From Aliarcobacter sp. (GTDB lineage: Bacteria > Campylobacterota > Campylobacteria > Campylobacterales > Arcobacteraceae): DNA of 64,000 nt. Where the stretch lies: contig JAQTXA010000003.1 in assembly GCA_028689025.1 (NCBI GenBank), positions 1-64,000 of the forward strand, given 5' to 3'. The position numbers were made by a program, and so were the translations under genes. The notes under the pieces were generated by a model that worked only from the letters and a program-made list of their open reading frames with translations, did no database searches and had not been told where the DNA came from. Positions 44,367 through 53,730 of this stretch are shown here, one piece after another. Position 1 is the stretch's first letter. Each line of letters begins with the position of its first letter.

Positions 44367-45435
44367 TTGCTTCTTTCTCCTTTAGCTGCCCACAAGCAGC
44401 ACTAATATCGATACCTTTTGATTCTCTAATTGTACAAATTAATCCTCGTTCATTTAAATAATCTTTGAATCTTAACATATCTTCCACTTCTGGACGCTGA
44501 TATGTTGTTCCAGGATATGGATTAAAGAAAATAAGGTTCACTTTTGCTTGAATTCCATTTAGAAGTTTGATTAATTTTTTTGCAGCTTCAACAGAATCAT
44601 TTTTATTTTTTATTACTAGATATTCAAACATAACTTTTTTTCTAGTATCTATTGGAAACTTTTTAACTGCATCGATAATTGAAGCTATGTTATAAGCCTT
44701 ATTCATTGGAATTAATTCACTTCTTAACTCATCATCAACAGCATGTAAGGAGATAGCTAATTGGATTCCTAAATCGATTTTCCCTAATTTTTCTATTTTT
44801 GATGCAATTCCTGAAGTTGAAACTGTTTGTCTTCTTCTTGAAATTGCTAAACCATCAAGTTCTGAGAAAATAGAAACAGCTTTTATAAAATTATCAAAGT
44901 TATCAAGTGGTTCACCCATTCCCATATAAACAATATTTAAAGCTTTATTTTCAGCGATATCATTATCTCTTTTAATATTTACAATTTGAGCGATATACTC
45001 TCCAACTGTAAGGTTTCGAACAAAACCACCTTTTGCAGTTAAACAAAAACTACATCCAACTTTACATCCAACTTGAGATGAAATACAAACAGTAAATTTT
45101 TCACTTCTTACAATATTTCCATCTTCATCTTTTTTCTTTTCTTTCATTAAAAGTAAAACAGCTTCAACTGTATGGTTATCTCTTAATTTAAAAAGATATT
45201 TAATACTTCCATCAATACTTTGCTCTTTTTTAACAATTTCCATAACATCAATTGGGTAGTTTGCTTTTAAATCTTCTTTTAATTCATTTGGTATATTTTT
45301 CATATCATCATAAGAACTTGCATACTTTTTATAAAGCCAGTTATATATTTGTTTTGCTCTAAATGATGGTTTTAATTTTTCTTTTAATTCATCTAATGTG
45401 TAATCATATATAGATGGTGTTCCTTCTTTTGCCAT
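44353..45435 (-). CDS. rlmN: 23S rRNA (adenine2503-C2)/tRNA (adenine37-C2) methyltransferase
   Basis: A radical-SAM methylsynthase of 360 residues. The iron-sulphur motif CxxxCxxC is in 'SQVGCKVGCSFCLTAKGG' (about residues 120-137). Other marks are 'NIVYMGMGEPLDNFDNF' (SAM site), 'RRRQTVSTSGIA' and the C-terminal catalytic Cys in 'DISAACGQLKEKE'. The N-terminal helical RNA-binding part 'KPSFRAKQIYNWLYKKYA' is also typical. Confidence 0.95.
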   Translation of the reverse strand: MAKEGTPSIYDYTLDELKEKLKPSFRAKQIYNWLYKKYASSYDDMKNIPNELKEDLKANYPIDVMEIVKKEQSIDGSIKYLFKLRDNHTVEAVLLLMKEKKKDEDGNIVRSEKFTVCISSQVGCKVGCSFCLTAKGGFVRNLTVGEYIAQIVNIKRDNDIAENKALNIVYMGMGEPLDNFDNFIKAVSIFSELDGLAISRRRQTVSTSGIASKIEKLGKIDLGIQLAISLHAVDDELRSELIPMNKAYNIASIIDAVKKFPIDTRKKVMFEYLVIKNKNDSVEAAKKLIKLLNGIQAKVNLIFFNPYPGTTYQRPEVEDMLRFKDYLNERGLICTIRESKGIDISAACGQLKEKEANGNS

Positions 45436-45457
45436 TATAATTTGTCCAGTATTTTAT

Positions 45458-45994
45458 TTATTTTATTATATTTTTTTCTAGTAAATATTTTGTTAGTTTA
45501 TCCATTGCCTCTTTGTGATTTTTTATAAAATCTTCATGGGCATTTTCATTTGTATAATTTGTTATTACGAATATTCCAGCAACTGGAATTTCAAACTCTT
45601 TTGCGACACTTAAAATTGAAAAAAATTCCATATTTTCAATTCCAACTCCATATTCATTAAACTCTTTACATAATTTTTCATTTGTTGATATATAGTTTGA
45701 TGAGTTTACTATTGTGTCATTTCTTGCAAACTTATTTTCAGATTCTAAAACATTATCAAGTGGAGTATAAGCACTTTGTGTTAAAAATCCTAGTTCTATA
45801 TTTGAAGCTCTTTTTGATTCAACAATATCAAATATTTTGTGGTTACCATAAGATCCAGCACTTCCAACAAAAAGTAGATAATCTGGTTTATCAAATAGAC
45901 ACATTCTTGTAAGGTTTATTGCACTTTCTATTAAGCCTACGCCAATTGGGTGAGCAAAAGGAAATGTTTCATTTCTTCCAGCACAAATAATCAT
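45458..45994 (-). CDS. Short nucleoside-phosphorylase-like protein (178 aa)
   Basis: The fold of the PNP/UDP phosphorylase family is suggested by 'DYLLFVGSAGSYGNHKIFDI' (phosphate/ribose loop) and 'GVGIENMEFFSILSVAKEFE' followed by 'PVAGIFVITNYTNENAHEDF', where the Met-Glu pair would bind ribose. At 178 residues it is clearly shorter than the usual 230-290 and starts close to the first conserved loop. The substrate cannot be assigned. It overlaps the SIMPL gene by four bases and lies 22 bases upstream of rlmN's start region, so they may share a transcript. Confidence 0.68.
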   Translation of the reverse strand: MIICAGRNETFPFAHPIGVGLIESAINLTRMCLFDKPDYLLFVGSAGSYGNHKIFDIVESKRASNIELGFLTQSAYTPLDNVLESENKFARNDTIVNSSNYISTNEKLCKEFNEYGVGIENMEFFSILSVAKEFEIPVAGIFVITNYTNENAHEDFIKNHKEAMDKLTKYLLEKNIIK

Positions 45995-46683
45995 TTACAT
46001 TCCAATACAAAATTTGGATTAATTGTAATATTTTGTTCGCTACTAATAGGTGCCACATTTGCAACTGATTTTGCCATAGTTGAATATGCCATTTCACTTC
46101 TTGCATAAACTACATTTCCTGTATTTGATTCAAAAATATTTATCTTTGAAACTTCACAAAATTTAGCAACTTGTCCTGACAAAGTTTTTGCATAACTATC
46201 AATCCAAGTTATAGCTTCAAATCTTAAACCCTCAAAACTCTTATTTTGTAAATCATCACTAATATTCCAAGCAACATTTGAAATATTTAATTTTACATCT
46301 TCAGATTTAATACTATCTTTTAGTGTAATTAATTTATCCATAAAACTATTTAACTCTTTTGCATTTTTTGATTCTGCTGAATATCTTAGATTTCCAACAT
46401 AACCAATAAATTCTTGTTTATTGTCATAATATTTATATTTAGGACTTAATGTAAAACTTCCATTTTTCAAAGTTACATCATTTGTCTTTTTTATTAAATC
46501 ATTAAACTTCTCAATTTCAACATTAACTTTGTTTTCATCTTTTTTTTCAACACTAATTGTTATATTTGTTGTTAATAAATCTGGATTCACTACTTTTGAA
46601 AAACTTTTATTAAAATTTAATTCATAAGAAAATGACAAAATTGGTAATAAACACAATGTCATTATTATAAAACTTCTTTTCAT
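45991..46683 (-). CDS. Exported SIMPL-domain (DUF541) protein
   Basis: After the signal peptide 'FIIMTLCLLPILSFSYE' the 230-residue protein shows the SIMPL/DUF541 pattern: 'PDLLTTNITISVEKKDENKV', 'NGSFTLSPKYKYYDNKQ', 'FIGYVGNLRYSAESKNAKEL', 'ISNVAWNIS' and 'NITINPNFVLECK'. Bacterial members are periplasmic or outer-membrane proteins linked to stress tolerance, but no biochemical role is established. It follows hisF by 10 bases and overlaps the next gene by four. Confidence 0.82.
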   Translation of the reverse strand: MKRSFIIMTLCLLPILSFSYELNFNKSFSKVVNPDLLTTNITISVEKKDENKVNVEIEKFNDLIKKTNDVTLKNGSFTLSPKYKYYDNKQEFIGYVGNLRYSAESKNAKELNSFMDKLITLKDSIKSEDVKLNISNVAWNISDDLQNKSFEGLRFEAITWIDSYAKTLSGQVAKFCEVSKINIFESNTGNVVYARSEMAYSTMAKSVANVAPISSEQNITINPNFVLECK

Positions 46684-46693
46684 TATCTACCTT

Positions 46694-47455
46694 TTATATT
46701 CTTACTGGAATATTGTTTGCTCTTAAATATCTTTTTAAATCCATAATATCTATCTCTTTAAAGTGAAATATTGAAGCAGCAAGTGCCGCACTTGCTCCAC
46801 ATTCAAAAGCTTCTTTTATATGCTCCATAGTTCCGGCACCACCACTTGCTATTACTGGAATATCTACAAGTTTTGAAATTTGTCCTGTTATATTTAATTC
46901 AAATCCAGTTTTAGCACCATCAGTATCCATAGAAGTTAAAAGTATTTCACCAGCACCTCTATCATAAACCTCTTTTGCCCAAGCTAGTGCATCAAGTCCC
47001 GTATCTTCACGTCCACCTTTTACAAAAACATGATAAGAACCATCAGCAACTCTTTTTACATCAATAGCAACAACAATACATTGTGAACCAAATCTTTTTG
47101 AGCTTTCATTTATTAAATTTGGATTTGTAACCGCTGAAGAGTTAATTGAAACTTTGTCACAACCTACATTAAGTAAAGAATATATATCTTCAAGCTTTCT
47201 AATTCCTCCACCAACTGTTAAAGGAATAAAAACCTCTTGTGCAACTTTTTTTACAATATCAACAATAGTTCCTCTATTTTCATGGCTTGCTGTAATATCT
47301 AAAAAAGTAAGCTCATCGGCTCCTTCTGCGTTATATCTTTTTGCAACTTCAACAGGATCACCAGCATCCCTTAATCCAACGAAGTTTACACCTTTTACAA
47401 CTCGTCCATTATCAACATCCAAACATGGTATTATTCTTTTTGCAAAACTACTCAA
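46694..47455 (-). CDS. hisF: Imidazole glycerol phosphate synthase, cyclase subunit
   Basis: HisF is a TIM barrel that makes IGP and AICAR from PRFAR and ammonia delivered by HisH. Both catalytic aspartates are visible, in '[16 protein letters not shown]' (about residue 12) and '[14 protein letters not shown]' (about 131), with phosphate loops '[12 protein letters not shown]' and '[14 protein letters not shown]'. The 253 residues are normal. hisH is not in the window. It is divergent from rsmA. Confidence 0.96.
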   Translation of the reverse strand: MSSFAKRIIPCLDVDNGRVVKGVNFVGLRDAGDPVEVAKRYNAEGADELTFLDITASHENRGTIVDIVKKVAQEVFIPLTVGGGIRKLEDIYSLLNVGCDKVSINSSAVTNPNLINESSKRFGSQCIVVAIDVKRVADGSYHVFVKGGREDTGLDALAWAKEVYDRGAGEILLTSMDTDGAKTGFELNITGQISKLVDIPVIASGGAGTMEHIKEAFECGASAALAASIFHFKEIDIMDLKRYLRANNIPVRI

Positions 47456-47512
47456 ATATAATCCTTCTTAATAACTAAATATTATCTTATCTAATTGTAA
47501 GTTAAAAGCAGA

Positions 47513-47518
47513 TATACT
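47513..47518 (+). promoter_or_regulatory. Putative -10 box (TATACT) of rsmA, near-leaderless
   Basis: TATACT ends 10 bases before the rsmA ATG at 47529. A start site about 7 bases on would leave a leader of 3-5 bases, and no Shine-Dalgarno sequence is present. Confidence 0.45.
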
Positions 47519-47528
47519 CCTTGCAATT

Positions 47529-48323
47529 ATGGAAAAACTAAAAGCAAAAAAACAATACGGACAAAACTTTTTAAAAGATACTACTATTTTGGATAAGATC
47601 ATCCAATCGATGCCCAACAACAATAACTATGTGGTGGAAATTGGGCCTGGATTAGGTGATTTGACCAAAAATTTAGTCAAGTACAAAGATATGACTGCTT
47701 ATGAAGTTGATACTGATTTAATTGGTATTTTAAAGTCTAAATTTGCAATAGAAATAGAAGAGGGTAGACTAAAACTGATCCACACAGATGTTTTAGAGGC
47801 TTGGGATAAGCAAAAGACCCTCCATGACGGTAAATATGACTTAATTGCAAACTTACCGTACTATATTGCAACAAACATTATATTAAGAGCATTTGAAGAT
47901 AGAGCTTGTGAAAATATTATTGTAATGGTTCAAAAAGAGGTTGCTGAGAAATTTACTGCAAAGGTAAATGACAAAGAATTTTCTTCTTTAGGAATAATTA
48001 CTGATTTAATGTCAATTGATTCAAGGATACTTTTCGATGTTCCTCCTGAATCTTTTGATCCAGCTCCAAAAGTTATGTCTTCAATTCTTTACATTAAAAA
48101 GGATATGGATAAATATCTAGATAAAGATTTTAACAAGTTTTTAAAAGCCTGTTTTGTGCAGCCTAGAAAAAAACTTTCTAAAAACCTTACATCTGTATTA
48201 GATAAAAATTCTATATCTAAAATGTATGAAGAATTAAATGTCGATGATAATGTTAGACCTCATGAAGTAAGTTCATCTTTGTATAGCCAAATGCATACAA
48301 GGGTAAAAGATGGAAGAAATTAA
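47529..48323 (+). CDS. rsmA: 16S rRNA adenine1518/1519 N6-dimethyltransferase
   Basis: RsmA (KsgA) dimethylates two adjacent adenines in helix 45 of 16S rRNA. The 264 residues begin with 'KKQYGQNFLKD', followed by SAM motif I 'VVEIGPGLGDLTKNL', 'ALEVD'-like 'TAYEVDTDLIGIL', motif IV 'DLIANLPYYIATNII' (NLPY) and 'VQKEVAEKFTA'. The end overlaps the RNase J gene by 14 bases, a link kept in this group of bacteria. Confidence 0.95.
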   Translation: MEKLKAKKQYGQNFLKDTTILDKIIQSMPNNNNYVVEIGPGLGDLTKNLVKYKDMTAYEVDTDLIGILKSKFAIEIEEGRLKLIHTDVLEAWDKQKTLHDGKYDLIANLPYYIATNIILRAFEDRACENIIVMVQKEVAEKFTAKVNDKEFSSLGIITDLMSIDSRILFDVPPESFDPAPKVMSSILYIKKDMDKYLDKDFNKFLKACFVQPRKKLSKNLTSVLDKNSISKMYEELNVDDNVRPHEVSSSLYSQMHTRVKDGRN

Positions 48324-50256
48324 AAACGAAGAACAAGTTGTTGTAGCTTCACCAATTATTATTGATGAAAACAACTCACAAAATACAGATACTACTGAAA
48401 ATGTTGAAAATGTTGAAACAAAAAAACCACCTTTCAAAAAAAGAAAGCCTAAGCCAAAAGTTGCAAAAGATCCTCAAGCTATACAACAAATAAAAGGTGA
48501 TGGTTGGATTACTGATTTAAAAAAAGCCTACTTAGTAAATGAAAAAATACATAGAGATAGATTAAATCCTCACTATAAATTAAACCTAAATACTACTGCT
48601 AAACTTAAAATTACTCCACTTGGAGGATTAGGTGAAATTGGTGGAAATATGATGGTTATTGAAACTGAAAATGAGGCAATAGTTGTTGATGTTGGTATGA
48701 GTTTTCCTGATGAAAATATGCATGGTGTAGATATTTTAATTCCAGACTTTACTTATATTAGAGAAATCAAAGATAAAATTGTTGGTATTATTATTACTCA
48801 TGGACATGAAGATCATATTGGTGCAATGCCATATTTATTTAAAGAGATGCAATTTCCTGTTTATGGAACTTCATTACCTTTAGAAATGATTGGTTCAAAA
48901 TTTGATGAACATAAAATGAGAGAACATAGATCTTTATTTAGAGCAATTCAAAAAAGAACTCCTATAAAAATCGGAAATGAGTTTGAAGTTGAGTGGATGC
49001 ATGTAACTCACTCTATTATTGATTCATCATGTATTGCTGTTAAAACAGCTGCTGGAACAATGATTCACACAGGTGACTTTAAAATTGACCATACTCCAAT
49101 CGATGGATTCCCAACAGATTTACACAGAATTGCACATTATGGAGAAGAGGGTGTTTTAGTTTTAACATCAGATTCAACTAATTCTCACTCTCCTGGATTT
49201 ACAAGAACTGAAAAAACAGTTGGACCAACTTTTGATAGAATATTTCAAAATGCAAAAGGTAGAGTTATTATGTCTACTTTCTCATCTAATATTCATAGAG
49301 TTTCTCAAGCTATTGAAAAAGCACTTTTCCATAACAGAAAAATTTGTGTTATTGGAAGATCAATGGAGAAAAACTTAGAACTTGCAATGAGTCTTGGTTA
49401 TATCAAATTTCCTAAAGATCAATTTATTGAAGCGCATGAAGTAAATAAATATAATGATAAAGAAGTTTTAATTGTAACAACTGGTTCTCAAGGTGAATCA
49501 ATGTCAGCACTTTATAGAATGGCAATTCATGAGCATAGACATATCAAAATTAAACCGGAAGATCAAATAATTCTTTCAGCAAAAGCAATTCCTGGTAATG
49601 AAGGAAGTGTTTCAGAAATCATTAATCATTTATTAAAAGCTGGTGCAAAAGTAGCTTATCAAGATTATCCAGATATTCACGTTTCAGGACATGCTGCACA
49701 AGAAGAGCAAAAATTAATGCTAAGACTTGTTAAACCTAAATTCTTTTTACCAGTTCATGGTGAATATAATCATGCTTTAAAACATGGTCAAACAGGTATT
49801 GATTGTGGTGTTTTAGAAAGAAATGTATATATTATGAGTGATGGTGAACAAATTGAAGTTACTCCAAAATATCTTAAAAAAGTAAAAACTGTTAAAACAG
49901 GAAAAGTATATATTGACAATCAATTAAATCACAAAATTTCAGATGATATAATTTTAGATAGACAAACTATGGCAAATGAAGGTGTAGTTATGATTGTTGC
50001 ACAAATCAATGAGAATGACAGAACATTAGCACAAAAACCAAAAGTAACTTCATTTGGACTTGTATCAGATAAACAAGATAAATTCTTTTCAAAAGAGATA
50101 GAAGATTTATTAACAACTTTCCTTGAAAATATTAAACCAGGAATTCTACAAAATAATAGAATTTTAGAAGATGAATTAAGAAAAGTTGTAAGAAAACATT
50201 GTACAAGAAAATATAAAAAATATCCGATGATCGTGCCTACAATCTTTGTTCAATAA
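48310..50256 (+). CDS. rnj: Ribonuclease J
   Basis: RNase J is a metallo-beta-lactamase/beta-CASP nuclease with 5'-3' exo- and endonuclease activity, central to mRNA decay in bacteria lacking RNase E. An N-terminal extension of about 90 residues with a basic patch ('PPFKKRKPKPKVAK') precedes the core, as in Helicobacter. Zinc motif 2 is 'IITHGHEDHIGAMPYLF'. Further marks are 'TGDFKIDHTPIDG', 'STNSHSPGFTRTE', 'FSSNIHRVSQA' (beta-CASP) and 'HVSGHAAQEE'. 648 residues. The kdsD gene follows after 8 bases. Confidence 0.94.
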   Translation: MEEIKNEEQVVVASPIIIDENNSQNTDTTENVENVETKKPPFKKRKPKPKVAKDPQAIQQIKGDGWITDLKKAYLVNEKIHRDRLNPHYKLNLNTTAKLKITPLGGLGEIGGNMMVIETENEAIVVDVGMSFPDENMHGVDILIPDFTYIREIKDKIVGIIITHGHEDHIGAMPYLFKEMQFPVYGTSLPLEMIGSKFDEHKMREHRSLFRAIQKRTPIKIGNEFEVEWMHVTHSIIDSSCIAVKTAAGTMIHTGDFKIDHTPIDGFPTDLHRIAHYGEEGVLVLTSDSTNSHSPGFTRTEKTVGPTFDRIFQNAKGRVIMSTFSSNIHRVSQAIEKALFHNRKICVIGRSMEKNLELAMSLGYIKFPKDQFIEAHEVNKYNDKEVLIVTTGSQGESMSALYRMAIHEHRHIKIKPEDQIILSAKAIPGNEGSVSEIINHLLKAGAKVAYQDYPDIHVSGHAAQEEQKLMLRLVKPKFFLPVHGEYNHALKHGQTGIDCGVLERNVYIMSDGEQIEVTPKYLKKVKTVKTGKVYIDNQLNHKISDDIILDRQTMANEGVVMIVAQINENDRTLAQKPKVTSFGLVSDKQDKFFSKEIEDLLTTFLENIKPGILQNNRILEDELRKVVRKHCTRKYKKYPMIVPTIFVQ

Positions 50257-50264
50257 GGAAAAGT

Positions 50265-51227
50265 ATGAATTTTAAACAAATAGTTAAAGATGTTTTATTA
50301 ACAGAAGCAAAAGAGATAGAAAAAGCAGCAGCTCATATCTCTTTTGATATTGAAAAAGCTATTGATTTGATTATAAATTCAAAAGGTAAATTAATTGTTA
50401 CAGGTGTTGGTAAATCTGGACTTGTCGGAACTAAAATTGCAGCAACATTGGCAAGTACTGGTACAAGCTCATTTTTTCTTCATCCAACTGAAGCAATGCA
50501 TGGTGATTTAGGAATGATTGGCAAAGAAGATATTGTTCTTGGTATTTCATATAGTGGTGAGAGTGAAGAATTAGTTCAAATACTTCCTCACTTAAAAAGA
50601 TTAAATATCCCATTAATTGCAATGGCAAGAAATGAAAAATCTACTTTAGCTCAATATGCTGATGTTTTTATAAATATCAATGTTGATAAAGAAGCATGTC
50701 CACTTGACACTGCTCCAACATCATCAACAACTTTAACTATGGCAATGGGTGATGCCCTTGCTGTTTGTTTAATGAAAAAAAGAGATTTTAAAAAAGAAGA
50801 TTTTGCTTCATTCCATCCAGGTGGAAGTTTAGGTAAAAAGCTTTTTATAAAAGTTGATGATTTATTAAGAAAAGAAAACCTTCCTGTAGTTTCACGTGAA
50901 ACTAAATTAAAAGATGCAATTCTTATAATGAGTGAAGGAAGACTTGGAAGTGTAATTATTGAAGATGAAAATAAAAAAGTAATTGCACTTTTAAGTGATG
51001 GGGATTTAAGACGAGCTTTAATGAATGATAATTTTTCTATGGATTGTAAGGTTGAAGATATTGCAACAAGAAATCCAAAAACATTAAAAAACAAAGAGCT
51101 TTTAGCAAGTGATGCACTACAAGTAATAGAAGATTATAAAATACAGCTATTAATTGTAACTGATGAAAATGATAAATTAGTTGGTGTATTACATATTCAT
51201 GATTTAATTGAAGCTGGTATAAAATGA
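50265..51227 (+). CDS. kdsD: D-arabinose 5-phosphate isomerase (KdsD/KpsF)
   Basis: This enzyme makes arabinose 5-phosphate from ribulose 5-phosphate, the first step to the Kdo of lipopolysaccharide. The 320 residues have an N-terminal SIS domain ('LIVTGVGKSGLVGTKIAATL', 'STGTSSFFLHPTEAMHGDLG', 'GISYSGESEELVQ') and two C-terminal CBS domains (about 200-320, 'GRLGSVIIEDENKKVIALLS', 'LLIVTDENDKLVGVLHIHDL'). It overlaps the pseudouridine synthase gene by four bases. Confidence 0.93.
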   Translation: MNFKQIVKDVLLTEAKEIEKAAAHISFDIEKAIDLIINSKGKLIVTGVGKSGLVGTKIAATLASTGTSSFFLHPTEAMHGDLGMIGKEDIVLGISYSGESEELVQILPHLKRLNIPLIAMARNEKSTLAQYADVFININVDKEACPLDTAPTSSTTLTMAMGDALAVCLMKKRDFKKEDFASFHPGGSLGKKLFIKVDDLLRKENLPVVSRETKLKDAILIMSEGRLGSVIIEDENKKVIALLSDGDLRRALMNDNFSMDCKVEDIATRNPKTLKNKELLASDALQVIEDYKIQLLIVTDENDKLVGVLHIHDLIEAGIK

Positions 51228-52030
51228 AAAAGAAAATTGAAGAGACACAAGAAGAGTTAGTAAGATTAAATAAATTTTTATCTCACAACAGTAATTACTC
51301 AAGAAGAGAAGCTGATAAGCTAATAGAAGAGGGTAGAGTTAAAGTTAATGGTAAAGTAGTTGTAAATCTTGCAACAAAAGTTTCAAATAGTGATGAAGTA
51401 CATATTGGAAAGAAATCTATTAGAGAAGATAAAAATAAAATAAGTACAGTAATTGTTTACAATAAACCAAAAGGTGAAATTGTTTCTAAAAAAGATCCTC
51501 AGGGAAGAAAAACTATTTATGATTCACTTGATCATAAATATAAACATTTTTTAAGTGTTGGAAGACTTGATTATGCTAGTGAAGGTTTACTACTTTTATC
51601 TGATAGTGTAGAAATTGTTGATGCCTTAATGCACTCTGATTTAGAAAGAGTTTATAAAATAAAAGTAAATGGTGTAATTACAAAAGCTGTTGAGCAAGCA
51701 ATGCAAAATGGTTTAGAAATAGAAGATGCAACATCAGGTGCATTTAAAACTAGTAAAATTAAATCTATGAGTTTTGCTCCATTTTTAGCTTATGATATTC
51801 TAACTAATGCAGAAAAATTCTCAAAAATTAAAGTTGTAATTTCTGAGGGTAAAAATAGAGAATTAAGAAGATTTTTTGCCCACTTTGGACTTGATGTACT
51901 TGATTTAAAAAGATTAGAATATGGTGGAATTTCTTTAAATAATCTACCAACTGGAAAAACTAGATTTCTTACAAAAGAAGAATATAAAAATCTAAGAATC
52001 TTTATGAATGAAGATGATAGATCTCTCTAA
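51224..52030 (+). CDS. rluB: Pseudouridine synthase, RluB/RsuA family
   Basis: The N-terminal S4 RNA-binding domain ('VRLNKFLSHNSNYSRREADK', 'EGRVKVNGKVV') is followed by the RsuA/RluB catalytic domain with the nucleophilic Asp in 'SVGRLDYASEGLLLLS' (about residue 110) and 'VVISEGKNRELRRFFAHFG'. The 268 residues fit RluB, which modifies U2605 of 23S rRNA; RluE/RluF/RsuA functions cannot be excluded. The end overlaps the rarA start by 17-23 bases. Confidence 0.88.
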   Translation: MKKKIEETQEELVRLNKFLSHNSNYSRREADKLIEEGRVKVNGKVVVNLATKVSNSDEVHIGKKSIREDKNKISTVIVYNKPKGEIVSKKDPQGRKTIYDSLDHKYKHFLSVGRLDYASEGLLLLSDSVEIVDALMHSDLERVYKIKVNGVITKAVEQAMQNGLEIEDATSGAFKTSKIKSMSFAPFLAYDILTNAEKFSKIKVVISEGKNRELRRFFAHFGLDVLDLKRLEYGGISLNNLPTGKTRFLTKEEYKNLRIFMNEDDRSL

Positions 52031-53204
52031 CAAACTTAGACCAACAAATTTAGATAATTTTGTTGGTCAATCCCACATTATCTCAAAAGATAAAGCACTT
52101 TACAAACTAATCAAACAAAAAGATATTCCTCATTTATTTTTTTATGGAAAACCTGGAACTGGAAAAACTACCCTTGCAAAAATAATTGCTCGTGAAATCA
52201 ACACAGACTATTTTTACTTTAATGCTACAAGTATAAAAGTTGAAGATTTAAGAAAAGTATTTGATAAATATAAGGGAAGTTTGATTAAACCTTTAATTTT
52301 TATTGATGAAGTTCATAGACTTTCTAAAAATCAACAAGAAGTTCTTCTTCCTATTATGGAAAATTATGATGCTATTATTATTGGTGCTAGCACAGAAAAT
52401 CCTTTTTTTACCTTAACTTCTGCAATTCGCTCAAGATCATTTTTATACGAATTTAAAGCTTTTACAAAAGAGGAGATGAATAAAATTCTTCATATTGCAT
52501 TAAAAGATATAGAGATTAACATTGAACCTCTTGCTTTAGAATACTTGATAACTTCTAGTTCAGGAGACGCAAGAGCAATGCTTACACTTCTTAATTTTGC
52601 ATATAAAGTATCAAAAAATATTGATCTAAGTTTGTTAAGAGAATTAAGAGAAAATGTAATAGGAGATGGAGTTTCATCATCAGATACTCACTATGATTTA
52701 GCAAGTGCTATGATAAAATCTTTAAGAGGTTCAAATATTGATGCAGCTTTATATTACATGAGCAGATTAATAAATGGTGGAGAGAGTGTTGATTTTATTA
52801 CAAGAAGGTTAGTAATTTTTGCAAGTGAAGATATTGGAAATGCAAATCCAAATGCTTTAAATCTTGCAGTAAATACAATGATGGCTTGTAATAAAATAGG
52901 TTATCCAGAATCTAGAATTATTTTATCACAGTGTGCAATATATTTAGCATCTAGTCCAAAATCTAATAGTGCATATAAAGGTGTAAATAAAGCGCTACAA
53001 GAGATAAAAGCTGGAAAACTACTTGATATACCAAAGCATTTAGATTCACAGCATATAGGCTATTTATACCCCCATGATTTTGGTGGATATGTTGAACAAG
53101 AATATTTAAAAGAAGATTTAAATCTTTATGAAAATTCAAATATTGGATTTGAAAAAACTTTAAATGAATGGTTAAATAAAATAAAAAATAATAAAGAGGA
53201 TTAG
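52008..53204 (+). CDS. rarA: Replication-associated recombination protein A (RarA/MgsA), AAA+ ATPase
   Basis: RarA works at stalled replication forks. The 398 residues begin 'LSNKLRPTNLDNFVGQSHI', with Walker A 'FFYGKPGTGKTTLAKII' (about 42-58), Walker B 'PLIFIDEVHRLSKNQQ', sensor 1 'IIGASTENPFFTL', an Arg finger region 'AIRSRSFLYEFK' and the RarA-specific C-terminus 'FASEDIGNANPNALNLAV', 'CAIYLASSPKSNSAYKG' and 'YLYPHDFGGYVEQEYL'. ATGs at 52008 and 52014 are both in frame and either may start the protein. Confidence 0.94.
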   Translation: MKMIDLSNKLRPTNLDNFVGQSHIISKDKALYKLIKQKDIPHLFFYGKPGTGKTTLAKIIAREINTDYFYFNATSIKVEDLRKVFDKYKGSLIKPLIFIDEVHRLSKNQQEVLLPIMENYDAIIIGASTENPFFTLTSAIRSRSFLYEFKAFTKEEMNKILHIALKDIEINIEPLALEYLITSSSGDARAMLTLLNFAYKVSKNIDLSLLRELRENVIGDGVSSSDTHYDLASAMIKSLRGSNIDAALYYMSRLINGGESVDFITRRLVIFASEDIGNANPNALNLAVNTMMACNKIGYPESRIILSQCAIYLASSPKSNSAYKGVNKALQEIKAGKLLDIPKHLDSQHIGYLYPHDFGGYVEQEYLKEDLNLYENSNIGFEKTLNEWLNKIKNNKED

Positions 53205-53205
53205 A

Positions 53206-53730
53206 ATGGAATATTACACTTGGGTTTTAACTTTTCATATTGTAGCTTTGATGTCATGGATGGCAATGCTTTTTTATCTACCTAGACTTTTTGTTTATCA
53301 TGTTGAAAATATTGATAAAAAAGAGTACGTTGAAATTGTAAAGATTCAAGAATATAAAATCTATAAATATATTGGAATGCCAGCAATGTGGGCAACAATA
53401 TTAAGTGGAATAACAATGCTTATTCTAAATCCAATTTTACTTGATTTTAATACTAACCCATGGATGTATGCCAAACTTACTGCACTTATATTTTTAATTG
53501 CATACTCTTTTTCTTTAGAGAAATATAGAAAAGAATTAGAAAGAGATACTTGCAAAAAAAGTGGCAAATTTTTTAGAATGTATAATGAATTCCCAACAAT
53601 GCTAGCAATACTAATTGTAGGTTATGTTATTACTAAAACATTTTCTATACTCTTCACTCTAATTATTGTGCTACTATTTGTTTACATATCTTATGTAATA
53701 ATGAAACCAAAAAAAGAGAAAAAAATATGA
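53206..53730 (+). CDS. hemJ: Protoporphyrinogen IX oxidase HemJ
   Basis: HemJ is a membrane protein that oxidises protoporphyrinogen IX in haem synthesis where HemG/HemY are absent. The 174 residues carry the family start 'WVLTFHIVALMSWMAMLFYL' and 'PRLFVYHVENID', then a second helix with 'WATILSGITMLILNP', 'MYAKLTALIFLIAYSF' and 'RMYNEFPTMLAILIV'. The His in 'TFHIVA' is the conserved residue needed for haem binding. It starts one base after the rarA stop and overlaps the PhoH gene by four bases. Confidence 0.9.
   Translation: MEYYTWVLTFHIVALMSWMAMLFYLPRLFVYHVENIDKKEYVEIVKIQEYKIYKYIGMPAMWATILSGITMLILNPILLDFNTNPWMYAKLTALIFLIAYSFSLEKYRKELERDTCKKSGKFFRMYNEFPTMLAILIVGYVITKTFSILFTLIIVLLFVYISYVIMKPKKEKKI

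Noticed and set aside
50651-51094. 147-codon minus-strand frame inside kdsD
   Set aside because: Shadow of a well-supported gene; its composition is that of reversed SIS/CBS codons and no start signals were seen.
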